64,000 bases of DNA from Aliivibrio_A kagoshimensis. Its GTDB lineage: Bacteria > Pseudomonadota > Gammaproteobacteria > Enterobacterales > Vibrionaceae. The position numbers and the translations under genes were made by a program. Where the stretch lies: assembly GCF_050337105.1 (NCBI RefSeq), contig NZ_JAKJSQ010000011.1, forward strand, positions 1 to 64,000, read 5' to 3'. Below the pieces are notes generated by a model. The model was not told the DNA's origin. It saw only the letters and a list, made by a program, of their open reading frames with translations, and searched no databases. This document shows, in pieces, positions 27,167 through 36,100 of the stretch (positions within the stretch are counted from its first letter, which is position 1; every line of letters starts with the position of its first letter).

Positions 27167-27244
27167 TCCATGATTGGAATTCTTTGCTAAACAGTAAATT
27201 TCATGCTACTTATCAGATTCAAAATTTACTCTTAGAAGAACCCA

Positions 27245-28258
27245 ATGACACTGTTAATTATTTACGCTTCAATATCGATCATCGTTTCGTTCGTATGTTC
27301 AATTTTGGAAGCCACGCTACTCAGTATGACACCGAGTTACATCGCTAAAATGAAGCGTGAATCGCCAAAACTGGCCACAAAACTCAGCAAACTAAAAGAG
27401 AACCTAGATCGTCCTTTAGCCGCTATTTTAACCCTTAATACGGTCGCCCATACTGCCGGAGCTGCTGGCGTCGGTGCTCAAGTCACCTCTATCTATGGCA
27501 GTGCTTACTTAGGTATTGCCTCTGCGGTAATGACGGTCCTCATTTTGGTTTTGTCAGAGATCATCCCAAAAACCATGGGCGCGACGTATTGGCGTCAACT
27601 CGCCCCCTTAAGTGTCAATATTTTAAATATCATGATTTTCGCTTTGAAGCCTTTCATCATCGTATCAGAGCTGATTACTCGACGGATTGGCAAAGGTCAT
27701 AGCCACGACATTGATATTCGTGAAGAGATTATTGCGATGGCGCTCGTCGCCAAAGAGACCAACGATATTGATGAAGATGAAAGCCGTGTCATTTGCAATA
27801 TTCTCGATCTGCATAACATCAGGCTTAAGGAGATCATGACCCCTCGCGGTGTTGTCACCTCCATCGATGCCAATATGAATGTGCGCGATTTCGAAACATT
27901 CATATCAAACATGCCCTTTAGCCGCATCCCTCTGCTAAGCAATGATGAGCCATTTGGTTATGTACATAAATCCGACATATTGCATCATGACGGCGATACA
28001 AAACTGTTAACGCTTGCCAAACCGGTAGAGGTCTATTTACCCACACAAAATGCTGAGCATGTCTTTAATGAGATGTTACGTTCACGCAATCACCTCGCCA
28101 CTATCTATGACGAACTCGGTACGTGGTTGGGGATTGTGACAATGGAAGATATTTTAGAGACCATTCTAGGCCGTGAGATTGTTGATGAAAGTGACGTCAA
28201 TATCGATATGCGTAAAATGGCCAAATCGAAGTGGAAGAAGCGGTTAAAGAAATCATAA
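27245..28258 (+). CDS. CNNM (DUF21) / CBS domain transporter, hemolysin-like
   Basis: 337-residue CorC/CNNM-type protein: a DUF21 transmembrane domain with about four helices (SFVCSILEATLLSMTPSY, LSEIIPKTMGATYW) followed by a cytoplasmic CBS pair (LKEIMTPRGVVTSID, GIVTMEDILETILGREIVDE). CNNM relatives export Mg2+ or other divalent cations; hemolysis is a historical name. The C-terminal CorC/HlyC domain is missing, as in the shorter family members. AGAAG precedes the ATG. Convergent with the DUF6279 gene, with a hairpin between them. Confidence 0.9.
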   Translation: MTLLIIYASISIIVSFVCSILEATLLSMTPSYIAKMKRESPKLATKLSKLKENLDRPLAAILTLNTVAHTAGAAGVGAQVTSIYGSAYLGIASAVMTVLILVLSEIIPKTMGATYWRQLAPLSVNILNIMIFALKPFIIVSELITRRIGKGHSHDIDIREEIIAMALVAKETNDIDEDESRVICNILDLHNIRLKEIMTPRGVVTSIDANMNVRDFETFISNMPFSRIPLLSNDEPFGYVHKSDILHHDGDTKLLTLAKPVEVYLPTQNAEHVFNEMLRSRNHLATIYDELGTWLGIVTMEDILETILGREIVDESDVNIDMRKMAKSKWKKRLKKS

Positions 28259-28287
28259 AACAATGAAAAGTGATCCACTTTTACTTC

Positions 28288-28315
28288 ATAGAGCGCTGTA
28301 GTCTGAGCGCTCTAT
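28288..28315. terminator. Hairpin between convergent CNNM and DUF6279 genes
   Basis: Perfect ten-base-pair arms ATAGAGCGCT and AGCGCTCTAT with an eight-base loop. The following tract (CTCCCTCTTT) is only partly T-rich. Confidence 0.6.
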
Positions 28316-28326
28316 CTCCCTCTTTA

Positions 28327-29178
28327 TTACAATAATCCCTCTAATTCTGCCTTTATCGTATCCAGCTCCTTATTCAACGTTTTTCGTTGTTGCTCATTCA
28401 GTGAGTTGATCAGCGCTGTTAGTGTCACTATCCACAGCTGTTCATTATGATCAATCTTGTCTAGATACTGCTGTGAGCGAAAAGCATCTGTACGCAAAAT
28501 AGAATCTGTTAACGACTGCTCAAATGCGGATTGATCTTGACGCCTTGCATAGGCTTCACTCACGGAATGTGCCCATGTTCTACGAAACTGAATCCAATCA
28601 TAAAAGGTAGGTTGAAGTTGAACGTTGGTAGTATTGAGTAACTCTCTTTGAACGGGTGTCAGCTTGCCGATAAATCCCTCGACCCGCTTCTCTATCTTCT
28701 CGAACCTATCCGCTAAGCGTTGTTGCTCGCTTAACGCTTCATATTTCGCCACTCTTTCACGATTTTTCTCTTCCGAAGCGGCTAAAAACATCGCTATTTG
28801 TTGATCATTTAACGAGTAGGCCAACCTAACCAAGCCAGGCTCACTGCGAATTAATAACTTTTGCCAATACCCTTGAATAGCGTTGAGGTAACTGGCTATA
28901 TCTGTTTGGTCTAAGCCATTATTGATATCACCTTGAATCAACATAATATGAGTGAGGTAGTTCTGCAGCTCTACCCCTCGGTGCCACTCTAAAAAGGTGA
29001 TTAAGTCAGCATCAAACTCACTCTCTTGCTCCTCAGTTAAGTTAACGTAATCATCTAAGTACCAATAGGTAAGCCAATTTAGATTGTTGTAGATGACGGT
29101 CGTCGAGCAGGCAGAAAGACCAACCAAAAGAAAAACCAGAAAGAGTCCACGATAGGTAGTGTTTTTAATCAACATCAT
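28327..29178 (-). CDS. DUF6279 family lipoprotein
   Basis: 283-residue predicted lipoprotein with signal peptide and lipobox LSAC (Cys24), followed by TTVIYNNLNWLTYWYLDDYVNLTEEQ and a long alpha-helical body rich in Gln, Glu and Arg. The YNNLDWL-type opening and FDADLITFLEWHR are, as I recall, family marks. Likely periplasmic and helical; function unknown. CGGAG directly precedes the first of two adjacent ATG codons. Downstream of the fasciclin gene, separated by a structured element. Confidence 0.85.
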   Translation of the reverse strand: MMLIKNTTYRGLFLVFLLVGLSACSTTVIYNNLNWLTYWYLDDYVNLTEEQESEFDADLITFLEWHRGVELQNYLTHIMLIQGDINNGLDQTDIASYLNAIQGYWQKLLIRSEPGLVRLAYSLNDQQIAMFLAASEEKNRERVAKYEALSEQQRLADRFEKIEKRVEGFIGKLTPVQRELLNTTNVQLQPTFYDWIQFRRTWAHSVSEAYARRQDQSAFEQSLTDSILRTDAFRSQQYLDKIDHNEQLWIVTLTALINSLNEQQRKTLNKELDTIKAELEGLL

Positions 29179-29223
29179 CTCCGAGGGAAGTCGTCATCCA
29201 TTCAAACGCAACAAAAGCTGCAT

Positions 29224-29270
29224 TGACTAAAACTATAACCCATAGACACTATGTCTGTCGGTTTTAGTCA
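29224..29270. repeat. Nested inverted repeat between fasciclin and DUF6279 genes
   Basis: Outer arms TGACTAAAAC (29224-29233) and GTTTTAGTCA (29261-29270) enclose an inner hairpin AGACA-CTA-TGTCT (29244-29256). It lies past the fasciclin stop and before the DUF6279 start on the same strand, so it could be a transcription attenuator or an RNA processing site. Confidence 0.5.
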
Positions 29271-29312
29271 TAGTAAATGCAACTCTTACTATACAGACTC
29301 TCTGGCAAGGGG

Positions 29313-29804
29313 CTATTTCGGCAGTAGGACAGTATCAATAACATGGATAACACCGTTACTGGCTTTTACATCAACCATAACCACATTGGCGTCATTAATC
29401 ATTACCTTACCACCATTAACCTTAACCATGACGTCTTGTCCTTGCACGGTTGTCGCACTCTCAATCTTCACCACATCAGCAGCATAGACCTTACCTGCAA
29501 CCACATGGTAGGTAAGAACGGCCACTAGCTTATCTTTGTTTTCAGGTTTCAACAGCATTTCAACCGTGCCTTCAGGCAGTTTTGCAAATGCGGCATCTGT
29601 TGGTGCGAACACAGTAAACGGCCCTTTACCTTTCAGTGTATCAACCAACCCAGCTGCCTTTACCGCCGCGACCAGGGTATTAAACGATCCATTGGTTGCG
29701 GCAACATCCACAATATCTTTTTTCATACCACCAGCATGAACCATCGTATTCATTGCAAATGTTGCGATCATAATCGTAAATAGTGTTGTGATTTTTTTAA
29801 GCAT
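29313..29804 (-). CDS. Secreted fasciclin-domain protein
   Basis: 163 residues: signal peptide (cleavage near VHA-GGMKK) and a single fasciclin (FAS1) domain with the conserved H1 region KGKGPFTVFAPTDAAFAKLP, the central YHVVAGKV motif and the H2 region NGVIHVIDTVLLPK. FAS1 domains mediate adhesion and carbohydrate or protein binding; bacterial single-domain forms are extracellular or periplasmic. GAGGG lies before the ATG. Confidence 0.92.
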   Translation of the reverse strand: MLKKITTLFTIMIATFAMNTMVHAGGMKKDIVDVAATNGSFNTLVAAVKAAGLVDTLKGKGPFTVFAPTDAAFAKLPEGTVEMLLKPENKDKLVAVLTYHVVAGKVYAADVVKIESATTVQGQDVMVKVNGGKVMINDANVVMVDVKASNGVIHVIDTVLLPK

Positions 29805-29906
29805 AATTTAACCCTCATTAAAAACGTTTATATTTATCTCTCAGCAATAAATACGCGCCTTATCGAGAACTGGATCACTTTAGGTAAGGGTTTTCTTTCT
29901 TGGGTT

Positions 29907-29953
29907 CTAAAACGAGAAAACCCCAGCATTTCTGCTAGGGTCTTGAATGTGGC
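29907..29953. repeat. Left 47-bp direct repeat of the higBA islet
   Basis: CTAAAACGAGAAAACCCCAG to GAATGTGGC matches 30803-30849 at 46 of 47 bases. It is a second copy of the last four bases of tRNA-Ser plus its terminator hairpin (minus strand CCCTAGCA-GAAA-TGCTGGGG then TTTTCTCGTTTT), and here serves as terminator after higA. Confidence 0.85.
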
Positions 29954-29962
29954 TTAGTTTAA

Positions 29963-30385
29963 TTAATCAATGAACATGGATACTGGCACACCGAAACGAG
30001 CCGAAAGCGCCTTAATATGCTTTAGCGTCAGAGAACGCTTACCGCTTAAGATCATCGACACCATAGACTTCGTACCAATCTCATCTTTCAAGTCACTTAA
30101 TGTTAATTTATGCTGATCGATAATGACTCTTAACATCGCGATACCAGGCTCTAACTGTTCAATCGCTTGATTGAATTCACTAAATTGCTCAGCTTCATCC
30201 TCATACTTCTCAATCACCGGAAACATCAGATCTATAACCGGCTTATGCGCATCATAATCTTCAATGAGCACCTCCATAGTGGCTAACAGCTCGTGATATT
30301 GACTTTCAGAAGTAATACCTGTTATCCAAGGCATCTCTTCATTGACTTGACTGGCGGCCTTATCTAGTACGGCTATATCTAACAT
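29963..30385 (-). CDS. higA: HigA-type antitoxin (XRE family)
   Basis: 140-residue antitoxin with an acidic N-terminal half and a C-terminal helix-turn-helix (LTLSDLKDEIGTKSMVSMIL, SGKRSLTLKHIKALSARFGV). It neutralises HigB and represses the operon. The toxin gene lies immediately upstream with a four-base gap, the usual higB-higA order. The module is bracketed by tRNA-derived direct repeats. Confidence 0.9.
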   Translation of the reverse strand: MLDIAVLDKAASQVNEEMPWITGITSESQYHELLATMEVLIEDYDAHKPVIDLMFPVIEKYEDEAEQFSEFNQAIEQLEPGIAMLRVIIDQHKLTLSDLKDEIGTKSMVSMILSGKRSLTLKHIKALSARFGVPVSMFID

Positions 30386-30389
30386 CGTC

Positions 30390-30707
30390 TCACCTCTTCA
30401 ACTTCTTCTCACGGTATTGCTTAGTTATTCTGTCGTATTCCGCATGACTAACAATATTTTTAATAAAGCATCGATTTCCTACAAACTCAATAAATGCAAT
30501 CAACCTCAAATTATTGCCACCGATATCAATTACCCACCACTTATCGACGTACTTAAAATTGTCTAACGACGGAAATACTTTCCTTAGTTCATCAGGGCTT
30601 TTTGCTTTACTCGCTTTTAATACTTTATAAGTAGCATCTAAAACATCAGCATCGTTTGGGTAAAGCTTCTTCGCATTTTCAAAAGGTTGTTTACTTATAA
30701 CGTGCAT
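30390..30707 (-). CDS. higB: HigB-type mRNA interferase toxin
   Basis: 105-residue RelE-fold toxin of the HigB family that cuts translated mRNA on the ribosome. Family marks include KVFPSLDNFKYVDKWWVIDI, GGNNLRLIAFIEF and CFIKNIVSHAEYDRI, the last carrying the conserved His-Ala-Glu-Tyr-Asp end. The start at 30707 is chosen because the longer reading runs into the operator and promoter. The promoter and two operators lie just upstream. Confidence 0.9.
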   Translation of the reverse strand: MHVISKQPFENAKKLYPNDADVLDATYKVLKASKAKSPDELRKVFPSLDNFKYVDKWWVIDIGGNNLRLIAFIEFVGNRCFIKNIVSHAEYDRITKQYREKKLKR

Positions 30708-30721
30708 GCATTTACCCGCTT

Positions 30722-30738
30722 GTTCACTATATGTGAAC
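30722..30738. promoter_or_regulatory. higBA operator 1
   Basis: GTTCAC-TATAT-GTGAAC, a perfect 17-bp inverted repeat next to the -10 of the higBA promoter, expected to bind HigA. Confidence 0.7.
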
Positions 30739-30767
30739 ACTATACCTCAGCTAAGTGTAGTTCACAA
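30739..30767 (-). promoter_or_regulatory. Predicted higBA promoter
   Basis: On the minus strand TTGTGA (30762-30767), 17 bases, then TATAGT (30739-30744). The -35 lies within operator 2 and the -10 abuts operator 1. Confidence 0.6.
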
Positions 30768-30776
30768 TCTGTGAAC
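30760..30776. promoter_or_regulatory. higBA operator 2
   Basis: GTTCAC-AATCT-GTGAAC, a second perfect inverted repeat with the same half-sites, centred 38 bp from operator 1. Confidence 0.7.
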
Positions 30777-30802
30777 CAAACGAAAATGGTGTAAATAATG
30801 CC

Positions 30803-30849
30803 CTAAAACGAGAAAACCCCAGCATTTCTGCTAGGGTTTTGAATGTGGC
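30803..30849. repeat. Right 47-bp direct repeat: tRNA-Ser 3' end and terminator
   Basis: Contains the GCCA end of tRNA-Ser and its downstream terminator hairpin on the minus strand. Matches the left copy at 29907-29953 except for one base, 896 bp away. Confidence 0.85.
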
Positions 30850-30933
30850 GGTGAGTGAGAGATTCGAACTCTCGGTACGTTGCCGTACACACACTTTCCA
30901 GGCGTGCTCCTTCAGCCACTCGGACAACTCACC
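30846..30933 (-). tRNA. tRNA-Ser (GGA)
   Basis: 88-nucleotide class II tRNA with encoded CCA. The acceptor arms GGTGAGT and ACTCACC pair, the discriminator is G, the anticodon loop CTGGAAA gives anticodon GGA (reads TCC/TCT codons), a long variable arm is present, and the T-loop is GTTCGAATC. A terminator follows within the right direct repeat. Confidence 0.96.
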
Positions 30934-31021
30934 GTATCGTTAAACAGCATTACTGCAAACGAGGCGCTAATTTAATGATTTTATGGGGCTTGGTCAAGTC
31001 TTCTTTGTTAAAAAATAGCAG

Positions 31022-31576
31022 TTATGAGTTCAACTGGTTATTTAGTGACTTATCTTGCTTCAACATAGCTAAAATCACCGTATCCCACCACTGTTCTTTA
31101 AAGTATCGGTGTTCAAAAAACCGGCCTTCAATACGCATACCTAACCTTTTACACAGCAAAATTGCCGCTCGGTTATCGGCAATGGTTTCAGCGTAGATAC
31201 GATGCACATGCAGCTGATTAAAACCATAATCGATGAGTGCTTGCATCGCTTCTTGGGCATAGCCTGAGACTTGATATTCACGCGCTAGACCGCAACCGAC
31301 TGACGCTTGTCTATTACCTTCGATTCTTAGCCCACAAACGTCTATAAACTCGCCGCTCTGTTTATGAGTGATTGCCAAATTGTACTTTGTGCGTGGTTGT
31401 TCTTTAGATTGCTCAATAAACATCTCAACCAGTTGACTGGCCTTCTCTATTGAACAGTCATCTTCATCATAGAAACGTTGATACTTGGCGTCTTGAGATA
31501 GCTGAATATATGCCTCTTCATCATGCTCATTCACGTTCCGAAGTATCAATCGCTCTGTTTCGATGAAAAAAGTCAT
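31022..31576 (-). CDS. GNAT family N-acetyltransferase (RimJ/RimL-like)
   Basis: 184-residue GNAT protein: IETERLILRNVNEHDEEAYI opening, GLAREYQVSGYAQEAMQALI with the acetyl-CoA-binding loop, and HRIYAETIADNRAAILLCKR then GMRIEGRFFEHRYFKEQWWD, typical of ribosomal-protein or aminoglycoside-type acetyltransferases of the RimJ group. Its start overlaps the stop of the SRPBCC gene by one base (TAATG), so the two are translated together. Confidence 0.88.
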   Translation of the reverse strand: MTFFIETERLILRNVNEHDEEAYIQLSQDAKYQRFYDEDDCSIEKASQLVEMFIEQSKEQPRTKYNLAITHKQSGEFIDVCGLRIEGNRQASVGCGLAREYQVSGYAQEAMQALIDYGFNQLHVHRIYAETIADNRAAILLCKRLGMRIEGRFFEHRYFKEQWWDTVILAMLKQDKSLNNQLNS

Positions 31577-32010
31577 TAGCTTTTTGCTTCAACGTACGCT
31601 TTTAAGCTACCTAGCAAGAAGCTCCAGACGCTTTCATCCATCAGGTTATACATCTCTTTGGATTGGATGTTGCTCTGTTCCAGATGAATCAGCGTAGAGC
31701 CATCTTGTGCTTCTAAGCGATAGCTAATCACTAAGTGGTTCTCAGGAAGCCGCTCTGTGCCGTGATTATCACTCCAGTAGCGGTAACGATATTCAATCGG
31801 CGGTTTGATCGCTTCAATCACACCATAGTCAGTAAAGGGCTGCTCGTTCACTTCCCCGTGATAGTGCACTTCTGAACCTAACTGCCAATCTGATACCACC
31901 TTTTGTAAGGGATAATATTGAACAATTTGTTCGGAATCAGTCAGCGCCTTAAACACCGTATAGGGCTTGGCATTGACTAAAAGTGTTTTATTGATGGTGT
32001 AGGTTTCCAT
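31576..32010 (-). CDS. SRPBCC (AHSA1/START-like) domain protein
   Basis: 144-residue helix-grip protein of the AHSA1/CalC group (YTINKTLLVNAKPYTVFKAL, SVWSFLLGSLKAYVEAKS). These bind hydrophobic ligands in a central cavity; no specific ligand can be assigned. Strong AAGGAG before the ATG. First gene of a two-gene operon with the downstream acetyltransferase. Confidence 0.85.
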   Translation of the reverse strand: METYTINKTLLVNAKPYTVFKALTDSEQIVQYYPLQKVVSDWQLGSEVHYHGEVNEQPFTDYGVIEAIKPPIEYRYRYWSDNHGTERLPENHLVISYRLEAQDGSTLIHLEQSNIQSKEMYNLMDESVWSFLLGSLKAYVEAKS

Positions 32011-32049
32011 TTATCCACTCCTTTGTACTTCACGTTCTCTGATGTAGCG

Positions 32050-33087
32050 CTATTGTTGGGCGACAAACTCAATATTGCGGTGGTTATTATACCAAAGGGT
32101 TTGTCGTTCTTTCTCAGTCTTATGTTTGGTCTCGATTGGATAGCCATCGATATCGGTAGGCACCGTAAATGACATATTTCGACTTGAGTTGGCACTGAGT
32201 GGGGGTGAAAAAGTTACTTCTCGCCAAATACCCACCTGATAGAGATCGACTTCCAATGATGCCAGTGATTTGTCACTGTTATTAATGACCACAAAGTCTA
32301 TCTTTCCATAATCATCCTGCCACTTGTCTTGATCCCAACGAAAATTCTCCGTTTTAATCGAGTTTATATCCTTAATCTCTTGATCTTGAATTCGCTCGGT
32401 GACTCTTAAGTATTCGGCCTCTGTCGCTGCTTTCTTCTCTTTTTGCTTAGACGATTCATAGTCATAATAATAGCCACTCACGGTATCCCCAAGATCATTG
32501 CTGTACTCATTAAGTATCGAGACTTGAGGTGCCATAAAAAACCCAAACGTAAATATCAATGCAGCAATCACACCGTGTTTAAAGCTCTCTCGGTTTATCG
32601 AGTAAACGAATGTTGATACAAGCAGCATTGCACCAATGAAAAAGTAATGGACCTCTGGTTTCGACATGAGATAGCTAACAATCAAGCCCCCACTTGAACC
32701 GACTAATAACGGCGTTATCCATAAAAAATTACTTTTGGTTTCATTTTTGTCTTGATTCACTTTTTCTGCTGTTGTCTCTTTTTCTTCTCGTTTTTCACCT
32801 AATTTCACATAGCTAAACAGACTTTTCTCTGGGTCTGGCGCGCTGGTAACATCAAGTGTGAGCAAATCAGCATCATCGTGACATAACCGCTCACCAATAA
32901 TTGGTAGAGGATCGCAAGCTGTGCCTGCTAGTTCACTGTGCACCACTCTTTTTCCCAGATTGGTATTCACAATACCAATACTGTCACCGACAGAAATCTC
33001 ATCTCCAACCTTCACCGACAGACTTTCAATGATCATATAATCGATATGTTCAGGCAGATGGCTAGGTCTAAAACTGATGATTGGCAT
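32050..33087 (-). CDS. Membrane protein with N-terminal lipoyl/biotinyl-like domain
   Basis: 345 residues, not a recognised characterised protein. Residues 1-80 look like a lipoyl/biotinyl-type or HlyD-like hairpin domain (ESLSVKVGDEISVGDSIGIV, then GKRVVHSELAGTA) that lacks the usual modified-lysine context. A charged linker leads to three or four hydrophobic helices (about 120-200). A C-terminal Ig-like (FxLYD-type) domain carries DFVVINNSDKSLASLEVDLY. AGGGAG precedes the ATG. It lies 74 bases downstream of the transglutaminase membrane protein, probably in one operon, suggesting a joint envelope function. Confidence 0.72.
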   Translation of the reverse strand: MPIISFRPSHLPEHIDYMIIESLSVKVGDEISVGDSIGIVNTNLGKRVVHSELAGTACDPLPIIGERLCHDDADLLTLDVTSAPDPEKSLFSYVKLGEKREEKETTAEKVNQDKNETKSNFLWITPLLVGSSGGLIVSYLMSKPEVHYFFIGAMLLVSTFVYSINRESFKHGVIAALIFTFGFFMAPQVSILNEYSNDLGDTVSGYYYDYESSKQKEKKAATEAEYLRVTERIQDQEIKDINSIKTENFRWDQDKWQDDYGKIDFVVINNSDKSLASLEVDLYQVGIWREVTFSPPLSANSSRNMSFTVPTDIDGYPIETKHKTEKERQTLWYNNHRNIEFVAQQ

Positions 33088-33161
33088 TACGCACTCCCTC
33101 TAAACTCATTGTCGCTATCCTTAGCATTTTTACTCTCAACTTTTGTTAACAATACTGTAAC

Positions 33162-36100
33162 TTATATTTTAGCACTGTCCCACTTCTGCTTGAGAGTTTT
33201 GACGAACTCTTTATCCAACTTCTCTTCAGCAGAGACGTAAAGGATGAACTTGCTCTCATCCTTTCGAATAATGGTAACCGTCGTATTCTCTTTGGAGCCA
33301 TTCGAGTAGTTAACATGAATATCCTTTATTTCAGATAATTGCTCGGTATGCATGTAAAATTTTCCATCCTCTTTCCAATAGGAGAATACCTGATTATCTG
33401 TGAATCCATTCCCATCTTCTTGAATGTTCCACAACGAATCGCTGTAGAACATGACGACATCTTCCGTTGCTGGAAATACGTTTTTTCTGTGCATGAATTT
33501 CAGGTCATGACTCCACAAATGCTTACCGCTAATCGCCTCTCCTGTCGGCACCAAATGGGATTCGTAGGCCAGGACAACAATAAGCGTCGGGATAAACAGT
33601 ATTGAAAGTAAGTTGTGACGGAGTAACCATCTTGAATTGTAGCGATACGCTTCGCCTTGATCACTGTTGATTTGATTGATGTAACTGGCCAGTGGAAAAA
33701 TCAGTAGCCCTGTCACAATCAGTACTGGCAGCCAAAAATAATCCACCTCACTTAAGAAGATAATGATGAGATAAAGTAACGCGAGCGGTACGGCCAGAAA
33801 ACTGGAGATAATCCGATTTTCTCCGAACCTATTTTGGCTGTCCTTAACTAAGTATCGAAACAGTGACCAATAGAGAAATTGATTAAAAAAAGCACGTACA
33901 TAAGGCAGAATCGAAGGCTTCACTTCTGCTTTGATATAAACCCAGTTACGATAAAACCAGTAGTAGGGATAAAAACCGCACGTTACGAGCGTTAAGAAAA
34001 AGATTTTAGTAAGAGAAACAGGATAAAAAACCACCTCATCATGGCTTGGCATCACTCTGGCATCCATGCGCCAATTAATAACGATAAACACCATCGTCAC
34101 GGCATACACAACCAGTAACGCTAAGAAAATAATAGGTACCCAATCCGTATTAAGGTCCCCCTCATTGCTCGGTGTCTCTTCTGTAGTAGCATCAGGTTTA
34201 AAATACTCAACGATGCCATAGTTACTGTGCTCAACTGATCGGGTTCGAGCAGCCAAATAGTTATCAAACTGCTCGACCAATACTCTGTCGGTGCGAGAGT
34301 TATATTCATAATTTAAAACCAATTTTTTGGCTTGCTTATCAAAATTAACTTGGCGTTTATAGTAGAAAAATGGATTGTCTTCGATAAATGTTTCGTCTTC
34401 GAAGCTCCAGTTATCTGATGCAAAATAAATGTTGATGGTGCGTTTAATGTTTCTAGGGTGCAACAGAGCATAAGGTGATTGCCGTGCTAGTTGATCCGGC
34501 TTGCTTAACTCTAGATTGATACTTGTGGGATAAAATGCCCCTTCAAAGTACCTTTCCTCCTCATTTCTCACCCAGAACTTAGGCAGCGCAAACGAGCGCT
34601 TCATCACTACCTCTCCTGAGTGACTGTTATCCTCTATCGATAATTTGGCCGTTGCTTGAACCGACTGGTAATAGTCCTCCCAAAAATCGACATACTGCTT
34701 TTGTAGGTCAGCCAAACCATACTCTGCAAGCCGATAACGTTGACGTTCTGACTCTAAGCCATAAAAAAGAGCTGTCGAATTGAAAGTCACTTCATCATGA
34801 TTCTCTTTGCTCAGGTCAAACGTGTCATTAATCACTACTGAGGCATGTCGCAGCTGTTTACCCATCACCTCCAGATCACTCAAACCCGGTTTAATGGTTA
34901 AGGCATACTGATAGTTCGGCTGGAAGAGGTTATCCAAATTCCCTTTTTGGTACTGCCTCGTGGGATCCAACCAGTAGGCTTTGCCTAAGTATTCAACTTT
35001 TACGATCACATGATTAAACGCATTAATCATCGCTGGATATTCAGCAAGCTGACTCTGATTTGAAGTATGAACCAGAGCTGGATAGGCTTTTATTCCAAAC
35101 TGTTCCAGAATCGATATCAGTAGTACCGCTTTGTCTTTACAGTCACCGTACCTGCGTTTTAAGGTCTCAGTTGCCAAGGAGGGTTGGTGAGAATTGATAC
35201 CCGTTTCAATCCCAAGGTAGCGTATCTCACTTTGTACATACATGAGTGCCTGGGCTATCTGCTCAGACGGATCTGTGCTGTGTTGACGGATCTCATCGGC
35301 AATGGCTTTTATTTTTTCATCTTTAGAGAGTGCTTTTTGATACAAGGGAAGTGACCAATTGACCACATCTTTCCAACTCGGCATCTCAGTGAAAAACACC
35401 TGCCCATAGGGGTTATACCAATCTGGAGTTTCGCTGTTTGAAAAAACTAACCTAGAGTCCTCTGCAGCGACTGAATACTCAGTAAATGAACCTGTTTGTT
35501 TCTGTTTAATGTCAACATCAGTGCGCAATGTCGTCACATTAAGGGGCGCTTTTTTACCCCATAATAGACGAGTAAACTGCTGATGAACGGGAACTGACCA
35601 ATTGACATATTGACGATGAGAAAAAAATCCTCCGTAAACAGGGTTCTCTCCTTCCAGCGTATAACTGTAATCAATGATATCGCCGACTCGTACGTCGTTT
35701 AAGATAATGCTTGCCGTTAATCGTCCATCATAGATCAATTGATCCAACTCTGTTTCTCTTTGAATGATGTTGATGTCGGCATCTGGCAGTTTGTTGATCA
35801 CCTTTCCATCTCGGATTAACTGTAGATGATGAAAAGAGAGAGTTTCATAGCTAGGATCAAACTCAATGGCAATTTGAGAGCTCTCTTCTAATCCCTGCTG
35901 ATTGATGATCAAATCGGCATAATGCTTGTAAAAGGCCGTTTTTTCACTCTTCGATACTTTGATCTGCTTATCGACCAGCAAATAGTAGACCCCTCCCACC
36001 ACGTCGTCATAGGGAATATCGTCTGGCTGAACTGCAGCTTTCACTTCTACCCATGCTGGTAACGGGCTTTTTTTTACCTCATTGTGATTACTGGCCCAAA

